Part shown: piece by piece, positions 9,693 through 18,042 of the stretch
Numbering within the stretch: the stretch's first letter is position 1
Layout: every line of letters starts with the position of its first letter
From: Nocardioides humilatus
GTDB lineage: Bacteria > Actinomycetota > Actinomycetes > Propionibacteriales > Nocardioidaceae
DNA: 64,000 nucleotides
Assembly (NCBI RefSeq): GCF_008373755.1
Contig: NZ_VUJV01000003.1
Coordinates: 1,054,001-1,118,000, forward strand
Direction: 5' to 3'
The notes under the pieces: generated by a model
What the model saw: only the letters and a program-made list of their open reading frames with translations
Databases searched by the model: none
What the model was told of the DNA's origin: nothing
Position numbers and translations under genes: made by a program

Positions 9693-10711
9693 CGGCCACC
9701 GCCGGCTTCGGGGTGGCAGTTCCGCGGCTGCCGGGGATCGAGCTGGGGCCGCGGGACGCCATCGACCTCCGTGAACAACCCGCAGAGATAGCCGTCGACC
9801 CACGGACCCGAGCCGGTCGCGTCGGTGAGCAGTGTGTAGTAGGGACCGAGCAGCCGCAGCGCCTCGTCGATGTGACCGCCGTTGCGCTGGAGGATCCGGG
9901 ACACCCGGTCGAGTTTGGCGAGCGCCGGCGCCAGTGCGTCGTCGTTGTCACCGATCACGGCGACCACCTGGCGCGCGAGCTTGTCGGTGCCGCGCAGCAG
10001 CCGGCGCATCGCCTCGCGACGGCCGTCGAGCTCGGCCAGGAGCAGGTCGCCGTCGGTGAGGAGGTCGCCGACCTCGCCGTCGAGATCGGCCAGGGTGCCC
10101 GACACTCCCCGCATGCCTCGCAGGAGCGTCGCGAGCTCGGTGTCGCGACCGGAGATCGTGGTCGCCAGTCCGGAGAGCCCGTCGAGCATCGCCCGTACGT
10201 CGGCCGGGGAGTCCTCGAACGCCGCACTCATCGCACGGAAGCTCGTCGCCAGCTGGTCGACATCGATCTCCTCCAGGTGGGTGGCGAGCCCGCTCGTCGC
10301 CTCGGCGATGTCGAACGGGACGGTGGTGCGCTCGACCGGGATCGGGTCGGCCGGGTCGAGCTCGTGGTCACCGGCCGGATCCAGCGCGAGGTACTTCTGA
10401 CCCAGCAGGGTCTTGATCTTGATGGCGGCCGTCGTCCGGTTGCCGAGCCAGGCGTCCTTGACGCTGAAGGCGACGACGACCTCGGTGCCGTCGAGCCGGA
10501 CGCCGGTGACCTTCCCGACCTTCACCCCGGCGATCCGAACCTCGTTGGACTCGGCGAGGCCCGCAGCCTCGGTGAAGCGCGCCTCGTAGGAAGTCCCGCT
10601 CCCGATCACCGGCAGCGAGGAGGAGAAGAAGGCGGTCAGGCAGCCGGCCATCAAGACGACCGTGCCGATCACCGCGATCCAGGCCGGGTTGCGCTCACTG
10701 AAGGCCTTCAT
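9689..10711 (-). CDS. mceC: MCE family protein, MceC position
   Basis: A 340-residue MCE protein. The N-terminal anchor helix spans about residues 10-30. The MCE domain contains 'VRIAGVKVGKVTGV' and 'LLGQKYLALDP', and a long coiled region follows. The ATG at 10711 sits in an ATGA overlap with the mceB stop. It is part of the predicted hetero-hexameric MCE shaft. Confidence 0.87.
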   Translation of the reverse strand: MKAFSERNPAWIAVIGTVVLMAGCLTAFFSSSLPVIGSGTSYEARFTEAAGLAESNEVRIAGVKVGKVTGVRLDGTEVVVAFSVKDAWLGNRTTAAIKIKTLLGQKYLALDPAGDHELDPADPIPVERTTVPFDIAEATSGLATHLEEIDVDQLATSFRAMSAAFEDSPADVRAMLDGLSGLATTISGRDTELATLLRGMRGVSGTLADLDGEVGDLLTDGDLLLAELDGRREAMRRLLRGTDKLARQVVAVIGDNDDALAPALAKLDRVSRILQRNGGHIDEALRLLGPYYTLLTDATGSGPWVDGYLCGLFTEVDGVPRPQLDPRQPRNCHPEAGGGR

Positions 10712-11736
10712 CGCCCGCACCTCTCGACGGCGGACGACGCGCCCTTGCCACCTGAGTAGCCCTCGACGTCCGGGATCTCGCCGCCGACGGCGCAGAGGTA
10801 GAAGTTGATCCACGATCCATAGCTCGCCGTGCGGCCGATCGCCTCGAGCTTGCGCGGGAGGTGGGCGAAGATCCGGTCGAGGTCGTCCTCGGAGTCCACG
10901 AGGTTGCCGGCCAGCTCGTCGAGGCCGCGCACGGTGCGCCTGATCGGCACCCGGCTGCCCGCGAGCAGCTCACCAAGACCGTCGGCGACCCGCCCCATTG
11001 AGTCGACCGCCTCACCGATGCTCTCCCGGTCGCCGGCAAAGCCGGAGACGAGCCGCTGGAGCGACGTCACGAAGGTCCGCAGGTCGTCGCTGCGGCTGTC
11101 GACGGTCCCGACCACGCGCGACAGTTGGGTGATCACCTCGCCGATGACGTCGCTGCGATCGGCAAGCGTCGAGACCAGGCCAGCCGTGTGCCGGATCAGC
11201 CCCGCGACCGTGGAGCCGTCGCCCTGCAGCACCTGGATCACCTGGAGCGACAGGTCGTTGACGTCCTCCGGCGACAGCAGCCGGAAGAGCGGCTGGAAGC
11301 CGTTGAAGAGCAGCGTGAGGTCGAGCGCCGGCCGCGTCCGGTCGAGCGGGATCGTCGCCCCGGCCCCGAGCCCCTCGGCCGCCGAGCCCTGGACCAGCGC
11401 CAGGTAGCGCTGCCCGATCAGGTTGCGGAAGCGGATCTCCGCCTCGACGTCGGACCGGAGCTCGACCTCCTCGTCGACCGTGAAGGTCACCTGTGCCAGG
11501 CGGTGGTCGACGATCTCCACTCCGGTGACCTGGCCGACGCGCACGCCCGAGATGCGCACGTCATCGCCAGGGTTGAGGCTCGGGGCCTCGCTGAAGACCG
11601 CCCGGTACGACGTCCCCGGTGTCGAGCTGCCGTTGAGGATCGTGAAGGCGAGCACCGCCGTGGCCAGGGTCGTGGTCACCACGAAGACCGTGCTCTTCCA
11701 GAGGGCGGCGACCGGGAGCCCGCGACGCCCTCTCAT
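10708..11736 (-). CDS. mceB: MCE family protein, MceB position
   Basis: A 342-residue MCE protein with an N-terminal helix (about 12-32), MCE domain motifs 'VRISGVRVGQVTGV' and 'LIGQRYLALVQG', then the helical needle. The last residues ('NFYLCAVGG') resemble the short conserved tail also seen in MceC ('VDGYLCGLF'). The ATG at 11736 overlaps the mceA stop codon. Confidence 0.87.
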   Translation of the reverse strand: MRGRRGLPVAALWKSTVFVVTTTLATAVLAFTILNGSSTPGTSYRAVFSEAPSLNPGDDVRISGVRVGQVTGVEIVDHRLAQVTFTVDEEVELRSDVEAEIRFRNLIGQRYLALVQGSAAEGLGAGATIPLDRTRPALDLTLLFNGFQPLFRLLSPEDVNDLSLQVIQVLQGDGSTVAGLIRHTAGLVSTLADRSDVIGEVITQLSRVVGTVDSRSDDLRTFVTSLQRLVSGFAGDRESIGEAVDSMGRVADGLGELLAGSRVPIRRTVRGLDELAGNLVDSEDDLDRIFAHLPRKLEAIGRTASYGSWINFYLCAVGGEIPDVEGYSGGKGASSAVERCGR

Positions 11737-12851
11737 CGGGCACCAGCCGGAGTGGTGAGCGGGCCGACGACGAGAGGCGTCCAGGCCGGTAGGCCCGAGA
11801 GCCGAGGGTCGGTGCTGCCACTGGCGCCGGGACACCGCGCCGGGGCGCCCGCCACCAGGTGCGGTCGGTCGCCCGGTCGGTAGGCGGCCCGAGCCGGCAC
11901 GATCGCGAGCTCGACGTGCAAGCCTGGCTCGTCTGTCCCGGCGCCCAGAGCCGCGTCGGTGCGCGGGATCAGGTCAGCCAGTGCCTTGCCCAGGCACGGG
12001 AAGCTCGGCGCGTAGTGCTCGAGGATCTCGAGCACCGCGCGGCTCTGCGCGGCGAGCCCGACGACGGTGCCGACCTCGGGCTCGAGCCAGCCCGACGTGG
12101 TCGAGGAGGCCGCGGTGACCGACCCGAGCAGGTCCGCCAGCTCGGCCTTCCGGTCCACGACGATGCGACTGACGGCACTCAGGTCGTCCATCGCGGCGAG
12201 CAGGTCCGGCGCCGCATCGGCGTAGGTGCGCGCAACCTCCCCGAGATGGTCGAGGTCGCGAGTCAAGGCGGGGACTTCCGGGTTGAGGCGCTCGAGGTAG
12301 GCGCCCCACTCCTCCATCGCGTCCCCGAGCACGGCGCCCTGCCCCCGCAGGGCGGTGGCGAGCTCGGTCAGTGCCGCGTTGAGCTCGGCGGGCTGCACCG
12401 CGGTCAGCACCGGCAGCAGCGAGTCGAAGACCTGCTCGACTCCGAGGGCCTCGTCGGAAGCGTCCTGGTGGAGCTCGTCACCATCACGCAGGCCTGTCTC
12501 ACCACCGGCGTCGGCCTGCACGATGCTCACCGCGCGCTCGCCGAACAGCGTCTCCGGCACCATCCGCACCACGGCAGCGCGAGGGATCGTCCGCGCCCGG
12601 TCGGCGTCGAGCGCGAGCACGAGGATCGCACCGTCGCCCTCGGGCCGGATCTCGTCGATGACGCCGACCGGCACGCCGAGGTACTTCACCTCCGACCCCG
12701 GACGAAGGGCGTTGCCGACGTCACTCGTCTCGACGGTCACGCGCACCTGGTCGGTGAACACCTTCTGGTAGACCGCGATCGAGCCGGCCAGCACGAGCAC
12801 GCCGAGCCCGATGTGGAGGAGGCCGAGGGCGAGGTCGATCCGCCGCCTCAT
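11733..12851 (-). CDS. mceA: MCE family protein, MceA position
   Basis: A 372-residue MCE protein, first of the six. The start at 12851 (ATG, 'MRRRIDLALG') overlaps the yrbEB stop as ATGA; the frame is open far upstream only because of GC bias. An N-terminal helix (about 6-27) precedes the MCE domain ('VKYLGVPVGVIDEI', 'LFGERAVSIVQ'). The C-terminal 60 residues are Pro/Gly-rich with two Cys, which suggests a flexible or disulfide-bonded tail. Confidence 0.86.
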   Translation of the reverse strand: MRRRIDLALGLLHIGLGVLVLAGSIAVYQKVFTDQVRVTVETSDVGNALRPGSEVKYLGVPVGVIDEIRPEGDGAILVLALDADRARTIPRAAVVRMVPETLFGERAVSIVQADAGGETGLRDGDELHQDASDEALGVEQVFDSLLPVLTAVQPAELNAALTELATALRGQGAVLGDAMEEWGAYLERLNPEVPALTRDLDHLGEVARTYADAAPDLLAAMDDLSAVSRIVVDRKAELADLLGSVTAASSTTSGWLEPEVGTVVGLAAQSRAVLEILEHYAPSFPCLGKALADLIPRTDAALGAGTDEPGLHVELAIVPARAAYRPGDRPHLVAGAPARCPGASGSTDPRLSGLPAWTPLVVGPLTTPAGAR

Positions 12852-13666
12852 CCGGCGATCCGCACGGTCGTCGTCGTGCCCCACAGGGCGAGCGACAAGA
12901 AGAAGTCGAGGACGGCGACGGTGACGATCGTGCGTCGTACGGCCTGTCCGACCGCGTTGCCCACGCCCGCCGGTCCGCCGGTCGCGTGGAAGCCGTAGTA
13001 GCAGTGGATCATGATGACGATCACCGCGAAGACGAGCACCTTCACGAAGGACAGCAGGATGTCGATCGGGGGCAGGAACAGCCCGAAGTAGTGGTCGTAG
13101 GTGCCGGCCGACTGCCCGTAGAAGTAGACGGTGATCGCCCGTGAGCCGAGGTAGGACGTCAGCAACCCGATCACGTAGAGCGGGATCACCGCGACGAACC
13201 CGGCGATGATCCGGCAGGTGACCAGGTAGGGGACGCTGCGGACCGCCATCACCTCGAGGGCGTCGATCTCCTCGGAGATCCGCATCGCGCCGAGCTGGGC
13301 GGTGAAGCCCGACCCGACGGTCGCCGACAGGGCGAGGCTCGCGACCAGCGGCGCGATCTCGCGGGTGTTGAAGTAGGCCGACAGGAACCCGTTGAGCACC
13401 GAGGTGCCGATCTGGTCGAGGGCTGCGTAGCCCTGCATGCCGACCACCGTGCCGGTGAACAGGCTCATGCCGACCATGACGCCGATGGTTCCGCCGAGGA
13501 CGGCGAGTGCACCGTTGCCGAAGGTCACGTCGGCCAGGACCCTCAGCACGTCCTTCGGGTAGCGACGCAGTGCGCCCGGCACCCACGCGAGGGCGCGGAG
13601 GTGGAAGCGGAGCTCGGCGCCGAGGCCGACGATCGCGTCCACCGGGCGGACGAGGAGAGCACGCAC
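12848..13666 (-). CDS. yrbEB: Mce permease YrbEB (MlaE family)
   Basis: A 272-residue integral membrane protein of the MlaE/YrbE family, the transmembrane subunit of the Mce lipid importer; it works with an MceG/MkL ATPase encoded elsewhere. The MlaE hallmark 'ISEEIDALEVMAV' (cytoplasmic coupling helix, 'EEIDAL') is visible near residues 130-145, with five to six hydrophobic segments. It starts with GTG at 13666, one base after the yrbEA stop, consistent with coupled translation. Confidence 0.9.
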   Translation of the reverse strand: MRALLVRPVDAIVGLGAELRFHLRALAWVPGALRRYPKDVLRVLADVTFGNGALAVLGGTIGVMVGMSLFTGTVVGMQGYAALDQIGTSVLNGFLSAYFNTREIAPLVASLALSATVGSGFTAQLGAMRISEEIDALEVMAVRSVPYLVTCRIIAGFVAVIPLYVIGLLTSYLGSRAITVYFYGQSAGTYDHYFGLFLPPIDILLSFVKVLVFAVIVIMIHCYYGFHATGGPAGVGNAVGQAVRRTIVTVAVLDFFLSLALWGTTTTVRIAG

Positions 13667-13667
13667 G

Positions 13668-14456
13668 TCAGGCCCCCTTCGCCGGGATGATCTGGAGGTA
13701 GAGCGCGGTGATGACGAAGTTGACGAAGAACAGCAACAGGAAGGTGACGACCACGGCCTTGTTGACGGCGTCGCCCACGCCCTTCGGTCCGGGCGTCGGG
13801 TTGAGCCCGCAGTGAGCGGCCACGACGCCGGCCAGGAAGCCGAAGGCGAGCGCCTTGATCTCGCCGACCGCGAGGTCGGAGATCTGCGCGAGCGCGGTGA
13901 AGCTGCTCAGGTAGGCCCCCGGGCTGCCACCTTGGACGACGACGTTGAAGACGTAGCCGCCCGTCACCCCGACCACCGACACCAGCCCGTTGAGGAGGGC
14001 GGCCACGCCCATGGCGGCGACGACCCGGGGCACCACGAGCCGCTCGACCGGATCGATCCCGAGGACCTTCATCGCGTCGACCTCCTCACGGATCGTGCGC
14101 GCTCCGAGGTCGGCACTGATCGCCGCACCACCCGCGCCGGCGATCGCCAGGCAGGTCACGATCGGCGAGGCCTGCTGGATCACCGCGAGCACGCTCGCCG
14201 CGCCCGTGAACGACTGCGCACCGATCTGCACGGTGAGGGTGCCGAGCTGCAGGGCGATCACTGCTCCGAAGGGGATCGCAACCAGCGCAGCCGGGAGGAT
14301 CGAGACGCTCGCGACGAACCAGAACTGCTCGAGCGTCTCGCGCCACTGCGGCCGGCGGGTGAACAACAGCCGGACGACGTCGAGGGCCAGGGCGTACGCC
14401 GAACCGACGTTGCGGACGCCGCCGAGCACCGGGCTCTCGTGCATGCTTGCGCCCAC
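13668..14456 (-). CDS. yrbEA: Mce permease YrbEA (MlaE family), first gene of the mce operon
   Basis: A MlaE-family permease of about 262 residues with the coupling-helix motif 'IREEVDAMKVLGIDP'. Two starts are possible: ATG at 14444, or GTG at 14456. The GTG is preferred because the purine-rich GGGGGAGGGG ends about 4-8 nt upstream of it but about 16 nt from the ATG. It heads ten same-strand genes, eight of whose junctions are 4-base overlaps and one a single-base gap. A motif shared with two other promoters and a 10-bp hairpin lie in the leader. Confidence 0.88.
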   Translation of the reverse strand: MGASMHESPVLGGVRNVGSAYALALDVVRLLFTRRPQWRETLEQFWFVASVSILPAALVAIPFGAVIALQLGTLTVQIGAQSFTGAASVLAVIQQASPIVTCLAIAGAGGAAISADLGARTIREEVDAMKVLGIDPVERLVVPRVVAAMGVAALLNGLVSVVGVTGGYVFNVVVQGGSPGAYLSSFTALAQISDLAVGEIKALAFGFLAGVVAAHCGLNPTPGPKGVGDAVNKAVVVTFLLLFFVNFVITALYLQIIPAKGA

Positions 14457-14522
14457 GTTGCCCCTCCCCCGTTGCGATGCGACTTGCTTCTCCCTGCCGG
14501 GAGACTGACTCCGTGCGGCCCG

Positions 14523-14547
14523 CCGGGCAACGCGCGCCGTTGCCCGG
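14523..14547 (-). promoter_or_regulatory. Perfect 10-bp inverted repeat in the mce operon leader
   Basis: CCGGGCAACG and its exact complement are separated by 5 nt. The repeat lies between the promoter motif at 14557-14572 and the yrbEA start. It has no T-tract, so it is more likely an operator or an mRNA leader hairpin than a terminator. Confidence 0.55.
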
Positions 14548-14556
14548 TGGCGCCGC

Positions 14557-14572
14557 GTTACCGAACCGTGAC
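14557..14572 (-). promoter_or_regulatory. Shared upstream motif, copy 1 (mce operon)
   Basis: On the coding strand it reads GTCACGGTTCGGTAAC, about 100 bp upstream of yrbEA. Near-identical 16-mers occur at 17831-17846 and 19349-19364 at similar distances from two other genes. It is a probable operator or activator site; the binding protein is unknown, and the nearby LuxR or PucR regulators are candidates. Confidence 0.6.
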
Positions 14573-14581
14573 TGGCTCTTG

Positions 14582-15313
14582 TCACCCCGGCGCACTGTCA
14601 GGCCAGGGCTTGCCGATCGAGATCGCTCCCTGCCGGACCGTCAGCTCGTTGTCGGGACCGGACACCATCGAGGTGACGAGCCGGTCGAGGTACCTGTTGC
14701 CGCAGCCGTGGAACGCGGGGACGTCGATCGCCCCGGTCATCTCGCCGCCGCCGTAGGGCAGGTAGCCGGGCCCGGCCTCGAGGCGCAGGTCGACCGGGGC
14801 CCGGCACACGCCCGTGAGGTCACGGACCTGCTGACCGTCGAGCGCGAGTCCGGAGATCCGGAGCTCGGCACGACCGGTCAGGACGTGGTCACCCTCGCTC
14901 AGCACCGGGCCGCCGCCGACGATCCAGGGCTCCGGATACGCGCCGTCGCGGACCTGGACGATCTGGACGGTCGCCTCGGCCGGGATCAGGCCGAAGGCCA
15001 GCGTGCGTACGCCGAACTCCGGCCCGTCGCCGTAGCGATGGCGGCTGCCGGTCGGCGACATGATGTAGATCTCGGCGTGCACGTGGGGCGGGTCCGAGCC
15101 GTCGTCGGCCGTGCCGACCGAGGCCCACAACGCCATCCGCGGCAGGCGGAACTGCTGCTGGGCGACGGCGATCTCGCCCTCGCCGCTCGACCCGACCGAG
15201 CCGCCGATGCGCCCGTCCGGCGGCGTCGGCAGCCCCTCGTCGCCGCGCGCCCCCGAAGCACCGAGCCCGATCACGAGTGCCAGCCCGGCCAGGGTGCCGA
15301 GGATCCGTGCCAT
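14582..15313 (-). CDS. Exported protein related to the C-terminal domain of the 16011-17717 product
   Basis: A 243-residue protein with a Sec signal peptide ('ILGTLAGLALVIGLGASGARG') and no recognised named domain. Its last 110 or so residues align by eye with the C-terminus of the product at 16011-17717: both have an 'LRLE'/'IRLE' strand, a GG-(M/I)-TG turn, a Pro-Ala strand, a CG pair and the box SGPDN followed by a Thr. Two Cys may form a disulfide. The ATG at 15313 overlaps the preceding lipoprotein stop by one base (TGATG). Possible role: envelope partner of the downstream Mce system (inference from location). Confidence 0.7.
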   Translation of the reverse strand: MARILGTLAGLALVIGLGASGARGDEGLPTPPDGRIGGSVGSSGEGEIAVAQQQFRLPRMALWASVGTADDGSDPPHVHAEIYIMSPTGSRHRYGDGPEFGVRTLAFGLIPAEATVQIVQVRDGAYPEPWIVGGGPVLSEGDHVLTGRAELRISGLALDGQQVRDLTGVCRAPVDLRLEAGPGYLPYGGGEMTGAIDVPAFHGCGNRYLDRLVTSMVSGPDNELTVRQGAISIGKPWPDSAPG

Positions 15314-15897
15314 CACGACACCCCGAGGTTGGCGCACGTCGGCGCCTGGGCGATGGCGGGCAGCAGGTCGCGGTCCAGGCCGACGAGGTCGAGCACGAAC
15401 CCGGGGTAGTCGGCGCCGGGACCCCACAGAGCGCCGATCTGCCCGAGCGCCTCCTGGAGGTCGTCGGGGGACGCGGCGGCCGATCGCGACAGCGACCGCT
15501 CGACCCGGCGCGCCAGGCCGTGCGCCTCCGCGAGGTGACGCATCGCCGTACGGAACGCGCGGTCGCTGCCCTCGGGCGGACGGCCGACGGTGTGCAGCTT
15601 GGCGTGCTGCTCGTCGAGCAGGCCCGCCATCGTGTCGAACATGTCCACGAGGGTCTGCAGGGTCGCGCCGACGTCGCTCTGGTCGGTCTTCGGCGGCGTC
15701 AGGGGTGGTGACGTCTGAACGACGGCGGCGCACATTCGGTCGGCCCACTCCACCTGCGGAGCGAGCGCCGGGACGTCGGCCAGCTCGGCCACGAAAGCGT
15801 CTCCGTCGTCGCACCCGGCCAGCCCGAGTACGGTCGCCGGCAGTGCCAGCAGCATCGGTGCGATTGCGACACGTCGCATCCTGTCCATCTTGACCAT
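15313..15897 (-). CDS. Putative lipoprotein of unknown function
   Basis: A 194-residue protein starting at ATG 15897, chosen because GAGGAG lies 5-10 nt upstream. The N-terminus is a lipoprotein signal with lipobox LAGC near residue 28. The mature part is helical, with two Cys (one in 'DRMCAAV', one in 'APTCANLG') placed to form a disulfide. I do not recognise a family. It is coupled to the exported protein at 14582-15313 and lies between it and the paralogue pair upstream of the mce operon. Confidence 0.7.
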   Translation of the reverse strand: MVKMDRMRRVAIAPMLLALPATVLGLAGCDDGDAFVAELADVPALAPQVEWADRMCAAVVQTSPPLTPPKTDQSDVGATLQTLVDMFDTMAGLLDEQHAKLHTVGRPPEGSDRAFRTAMRHLAEAHGLARRVERSLSRSAAASPDDLQEALGQIGALWGPGADYPGFVLDLVGLDRDLLPAIAQAPTCANLGVS

Positions 15898-16010
15898 GAG
15901 GTCTCCTCGTCCTCTCGGGTGACACCTCAGCGGTCGCGCCGCCGTGGGGAAGCGACGCGACCGCCGGTGCGGCATCGATCCCGCCCCAGCCAGGATCGAG
16001 GCCTACTCCG

Positions 16011-17717
16011 TCAGCTGCTGGGCGTGAGGTTGGCAGTGACGGAGTTGTCGGGACCCGACATCAGGGTGCTGATCAGCCCACCGAGCAGGCCGCACTTGTC
16101 GTTGAGTGCGGGCAGCGTGTAGGTGCCGGTGATCGGGCCGCCCATGAGCGGGTTGAACGGATCGGCCTTCGACTCGAGGCGGATCTTGGCGGGCGTGACC
16201 GTCTTGCAGTTGGGGCCACCTCCGACCTGGAAGCCCAGGACCGACACCGACTTGAGCACGACGTACATCGACGACACGGAGACCAGGTGGCCGCGGGAGA
16301 TGAGGCCCTTGGTCTTGCCCACCTTCTGGAAGGCGATCTTCGTCGTGGCCGGCATGAGACCCAGGATCGTGAAGTTCCCGGTGGTGTCGTCGATCGCGAG
16401 GTCACCCTCGAACTTGCTCGTGGCGAGGTCGAACACCGCGGCGATCGAGCCGTTGAGCGGGACCGTGCCGTTGGCCGCCTTGATCAGCGACGAGCCGGCG
16501 AGCTTGAACTTGTAGTTGATGCCGCTCGAGGTGCCCGGGTTGACGGTCACGCTCACCGTGTTGGAGGCCGTGCCGCCCTTGCCGTCGGCGACCTTGTAGG
16601 TGAAGGAGTCGCTGCCGGTGTAGCCGGTCACCGGCTTGTAGGACGCCGTCGAGCCGGTCACGGTCGCGGTGCCGTGCGCGGGTGCGGTCACGGTGTAGGT
16701 GAGCGCGTCGCCGTCGGGGTCGCTGCCCTTGAGCGGGACCTGGACGGCGGTGTCCTTCGTGGTGGTCGCGGTGACCGGGTCGGCCTTCGGGGCCTGGTTG
16801 GCCGGCGGCGTGCTGTTGACCGTCACGTTGACCGTCGCGGCCGCGGTGGCCTTGCCGTCGGACACCGTGTAGGTGAACGAGTCCGCTCCGGCATAGCCAG
16901 CAGCGGACTTGTAGGTGGCGGTCGCTCCCGAGACCGTCGCCGTGCCGTGCGCAGGAGTGCTGACCGTGTAGGTGAGCGGGTCGCCGTCGGCGTCCTGACC
17001 CTTGAGTTGGACCTGGACGGCCGTGGCCGTCGTCGCGGTCGCCGCGACATCGGTGGCGGTCGGCGCCTTGTTGACCGGACCCGGGTCGGCCACGATCGAG
17101 AAGGTCGCGAGCTCGGTGTTCTGCCCGGGCTTGAGCGAGCACGGCGCGTCGAAGGACCCGTCCGGCTTGCCGCCCGGCAGCGCGATCGGGTCACCGGCGG
17201 TGTTCCGGGCCGTCATGTTCAGGTCGAGCGCACCGATCTTGATGGTGCCGGTGCCGGCCTGGGGGAACGTCAGGGACGGGGTCTGGCCGGTCGCGACGAG
17301 GTCGAACGCACCCGACGACGGGACCGCCGCCTTCGCTACCGAGGCCGGAACCTGCACGTCAGGAAGGTCGACCTGCGGGGCGGTCACGCTGACGTGCGAG
17401 ATGGCCTTCCCCTCGATCGTCTTGGCCCCGATGAGCGACAGGCCCGAGGTGGTGTTGGCGCTCACCGTGCTGATCGCCTTGACGTCGAACGGAGGCATCG
17501 GCACGCCGACCTGGGCGTGGTCCGGGATGCCCACCGTGATCGCGACGCTGAGGTCCTGAGCACCGATCAGCGGATAGGTGCAGCTGTACTGCAGGGTGAT
17601 CTGGGCGGGCGCGGCTTCGGCCGGGGACGACGTCCCCGCACCGGCCAGCAGGCCCACCCCGAGCGCACTCGTGGCAGCGAGTGCCAGTGCCCTCCTGGGC
17701 CGCATGTTGATTCCCAT
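16011..17717 (-). CDS. Exported multidomain protein (DUF6801-like domain, two Ig-like repeats, SGPDN C-terminal domain)
   Basis: A 568-residue protein starting at ATG 17717 behind GGGGAGAG. Signal peptide to about residue 37. The N-terminal domain (about 38-240) begins 'ITLQYSCTYPLI' and resembles what I recall as DUF6801; it is 50-60% identical by eye to the neighbour at 18043-19242. Two tandem bacterial Ig/cadherin-like repeats follow, each ending 'ADSFTYTVSDGKA' or similar with the 'TPAHGTATV' motif. The C-terminal domain is shared with the product at 14582. No LPXTG anchor or hydrophobic tail is visible, so it is probably secreted or loosely surface-bound. Confidence 0.78.
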   Translation of the reverse strand: MGINMRPRRALALAATSALGVGLLAGAGTSSPAEAAPAQITLQYSCTYPLIGAQDLSVAITVGIPDHAQVGVPMPPFDVKAISTVSANTTSGLSLIGAKTIEGKAISHVSVTAPQVDLPDVQVPASVAKAAVPSSGAFDLVATGQTPSLTFPQAGTGTIKIGALDLNMTARNTAGDPIALPGGKPDGSFDAPCSLKPGQNTELATFSIVADPGPVNKAPTATDVAATATTATAVQVQLKGQDADGDPLTYTVSTPAHGTATVSGATATYKSAAGYAGADSFTYTVSDGKATAAATVNVTVNSTPPANQAPKADPVTATTTKDTAVQVPLKGSDPDGDALTYTVTAPAHGTATVTGSTASYKPVTGYTGSDSFTYKVADGKGGTASNTVSVTVNPGTSSGINYKFKLAGSSLIKAANGTVPLNGSIAAVFDLATSKFEGDLAIDDTTGNFTILGLMPATTKIAFQKVGKTKGLISRGHLVSVSSMYVVLKSVSVLGFQVGGGPNCKTVTPAKIRLESKADPFNPLMGGPITGTYTLPALNDKCGLLGGLISTLMSGPDNSVTANLTPSS

Positions 17718-17830
17718 CGTGTTCTCTCTCCCCTTGAAGGTTGTTCTTGCCGGGCGATGTCCGCCGGCGGGCCACAGGCAACGACCCGGCCCGGACCACC
17801 CGCAACGCACCGGCGCGGCAGCCCGTCGTC

Positions 17831-17846
17831 GTTACCGAAACGAGAC
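17831..17846 (-). promoter_or_regulatory. Shared upstream motif, copy 2
   Basis: On the coding strand it reads GTCTCGTTTCGGTAAC, 114 bp upstream of the exported protein gene starting at 17717. A TGTCA-containing element follows 49 nt further upstream, the same offset as at copy 3. The rest of the 325-bp gap 17718-18042 shows no gene; it holds this motif and the hairpin at 17944-17989. Confidence 0.6.
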
Positions 17847-17943
17847 GGGCAGTTGCGACGGGGGTGAGTGGCCGGCGTCGTACGCCGCTCGGGTGTTGTC
17901 ACCCCGGAGCGGACGGCCGCGACCTCGTCTCCCGGACGGCGCG

Positions 17944-17989
17944 AGGCCCGCAGCCCGCGACCTGGGAGGGCTGCGCGGACTGCGGGCCT
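17944..17989 (-). terminator. Hairpin downstream of the 18043-19242 gene
   Basis: AGGCCCGCAG and its complement CTGCGGGCCT flank 26 nt that contain further complementary G/C runs. It lies about 50 bp beyond the stop codon. No T-tract follows, so termination is plausible but not certain. Confidence 0.45.
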
Positions 17990-18042
17990 GGCCTAGGCGG
18001 AACCGATGCTCCCTTCGGCCGCCCGTCTGTGATGGACCGCAG

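Noticed and set aside
11733-13586. 617-codon frame extending mceA upstream through yrbEB
   Set aside because: The upstream part is the shadow of a clear membrane permease; the ATGA overlap marks the real start.
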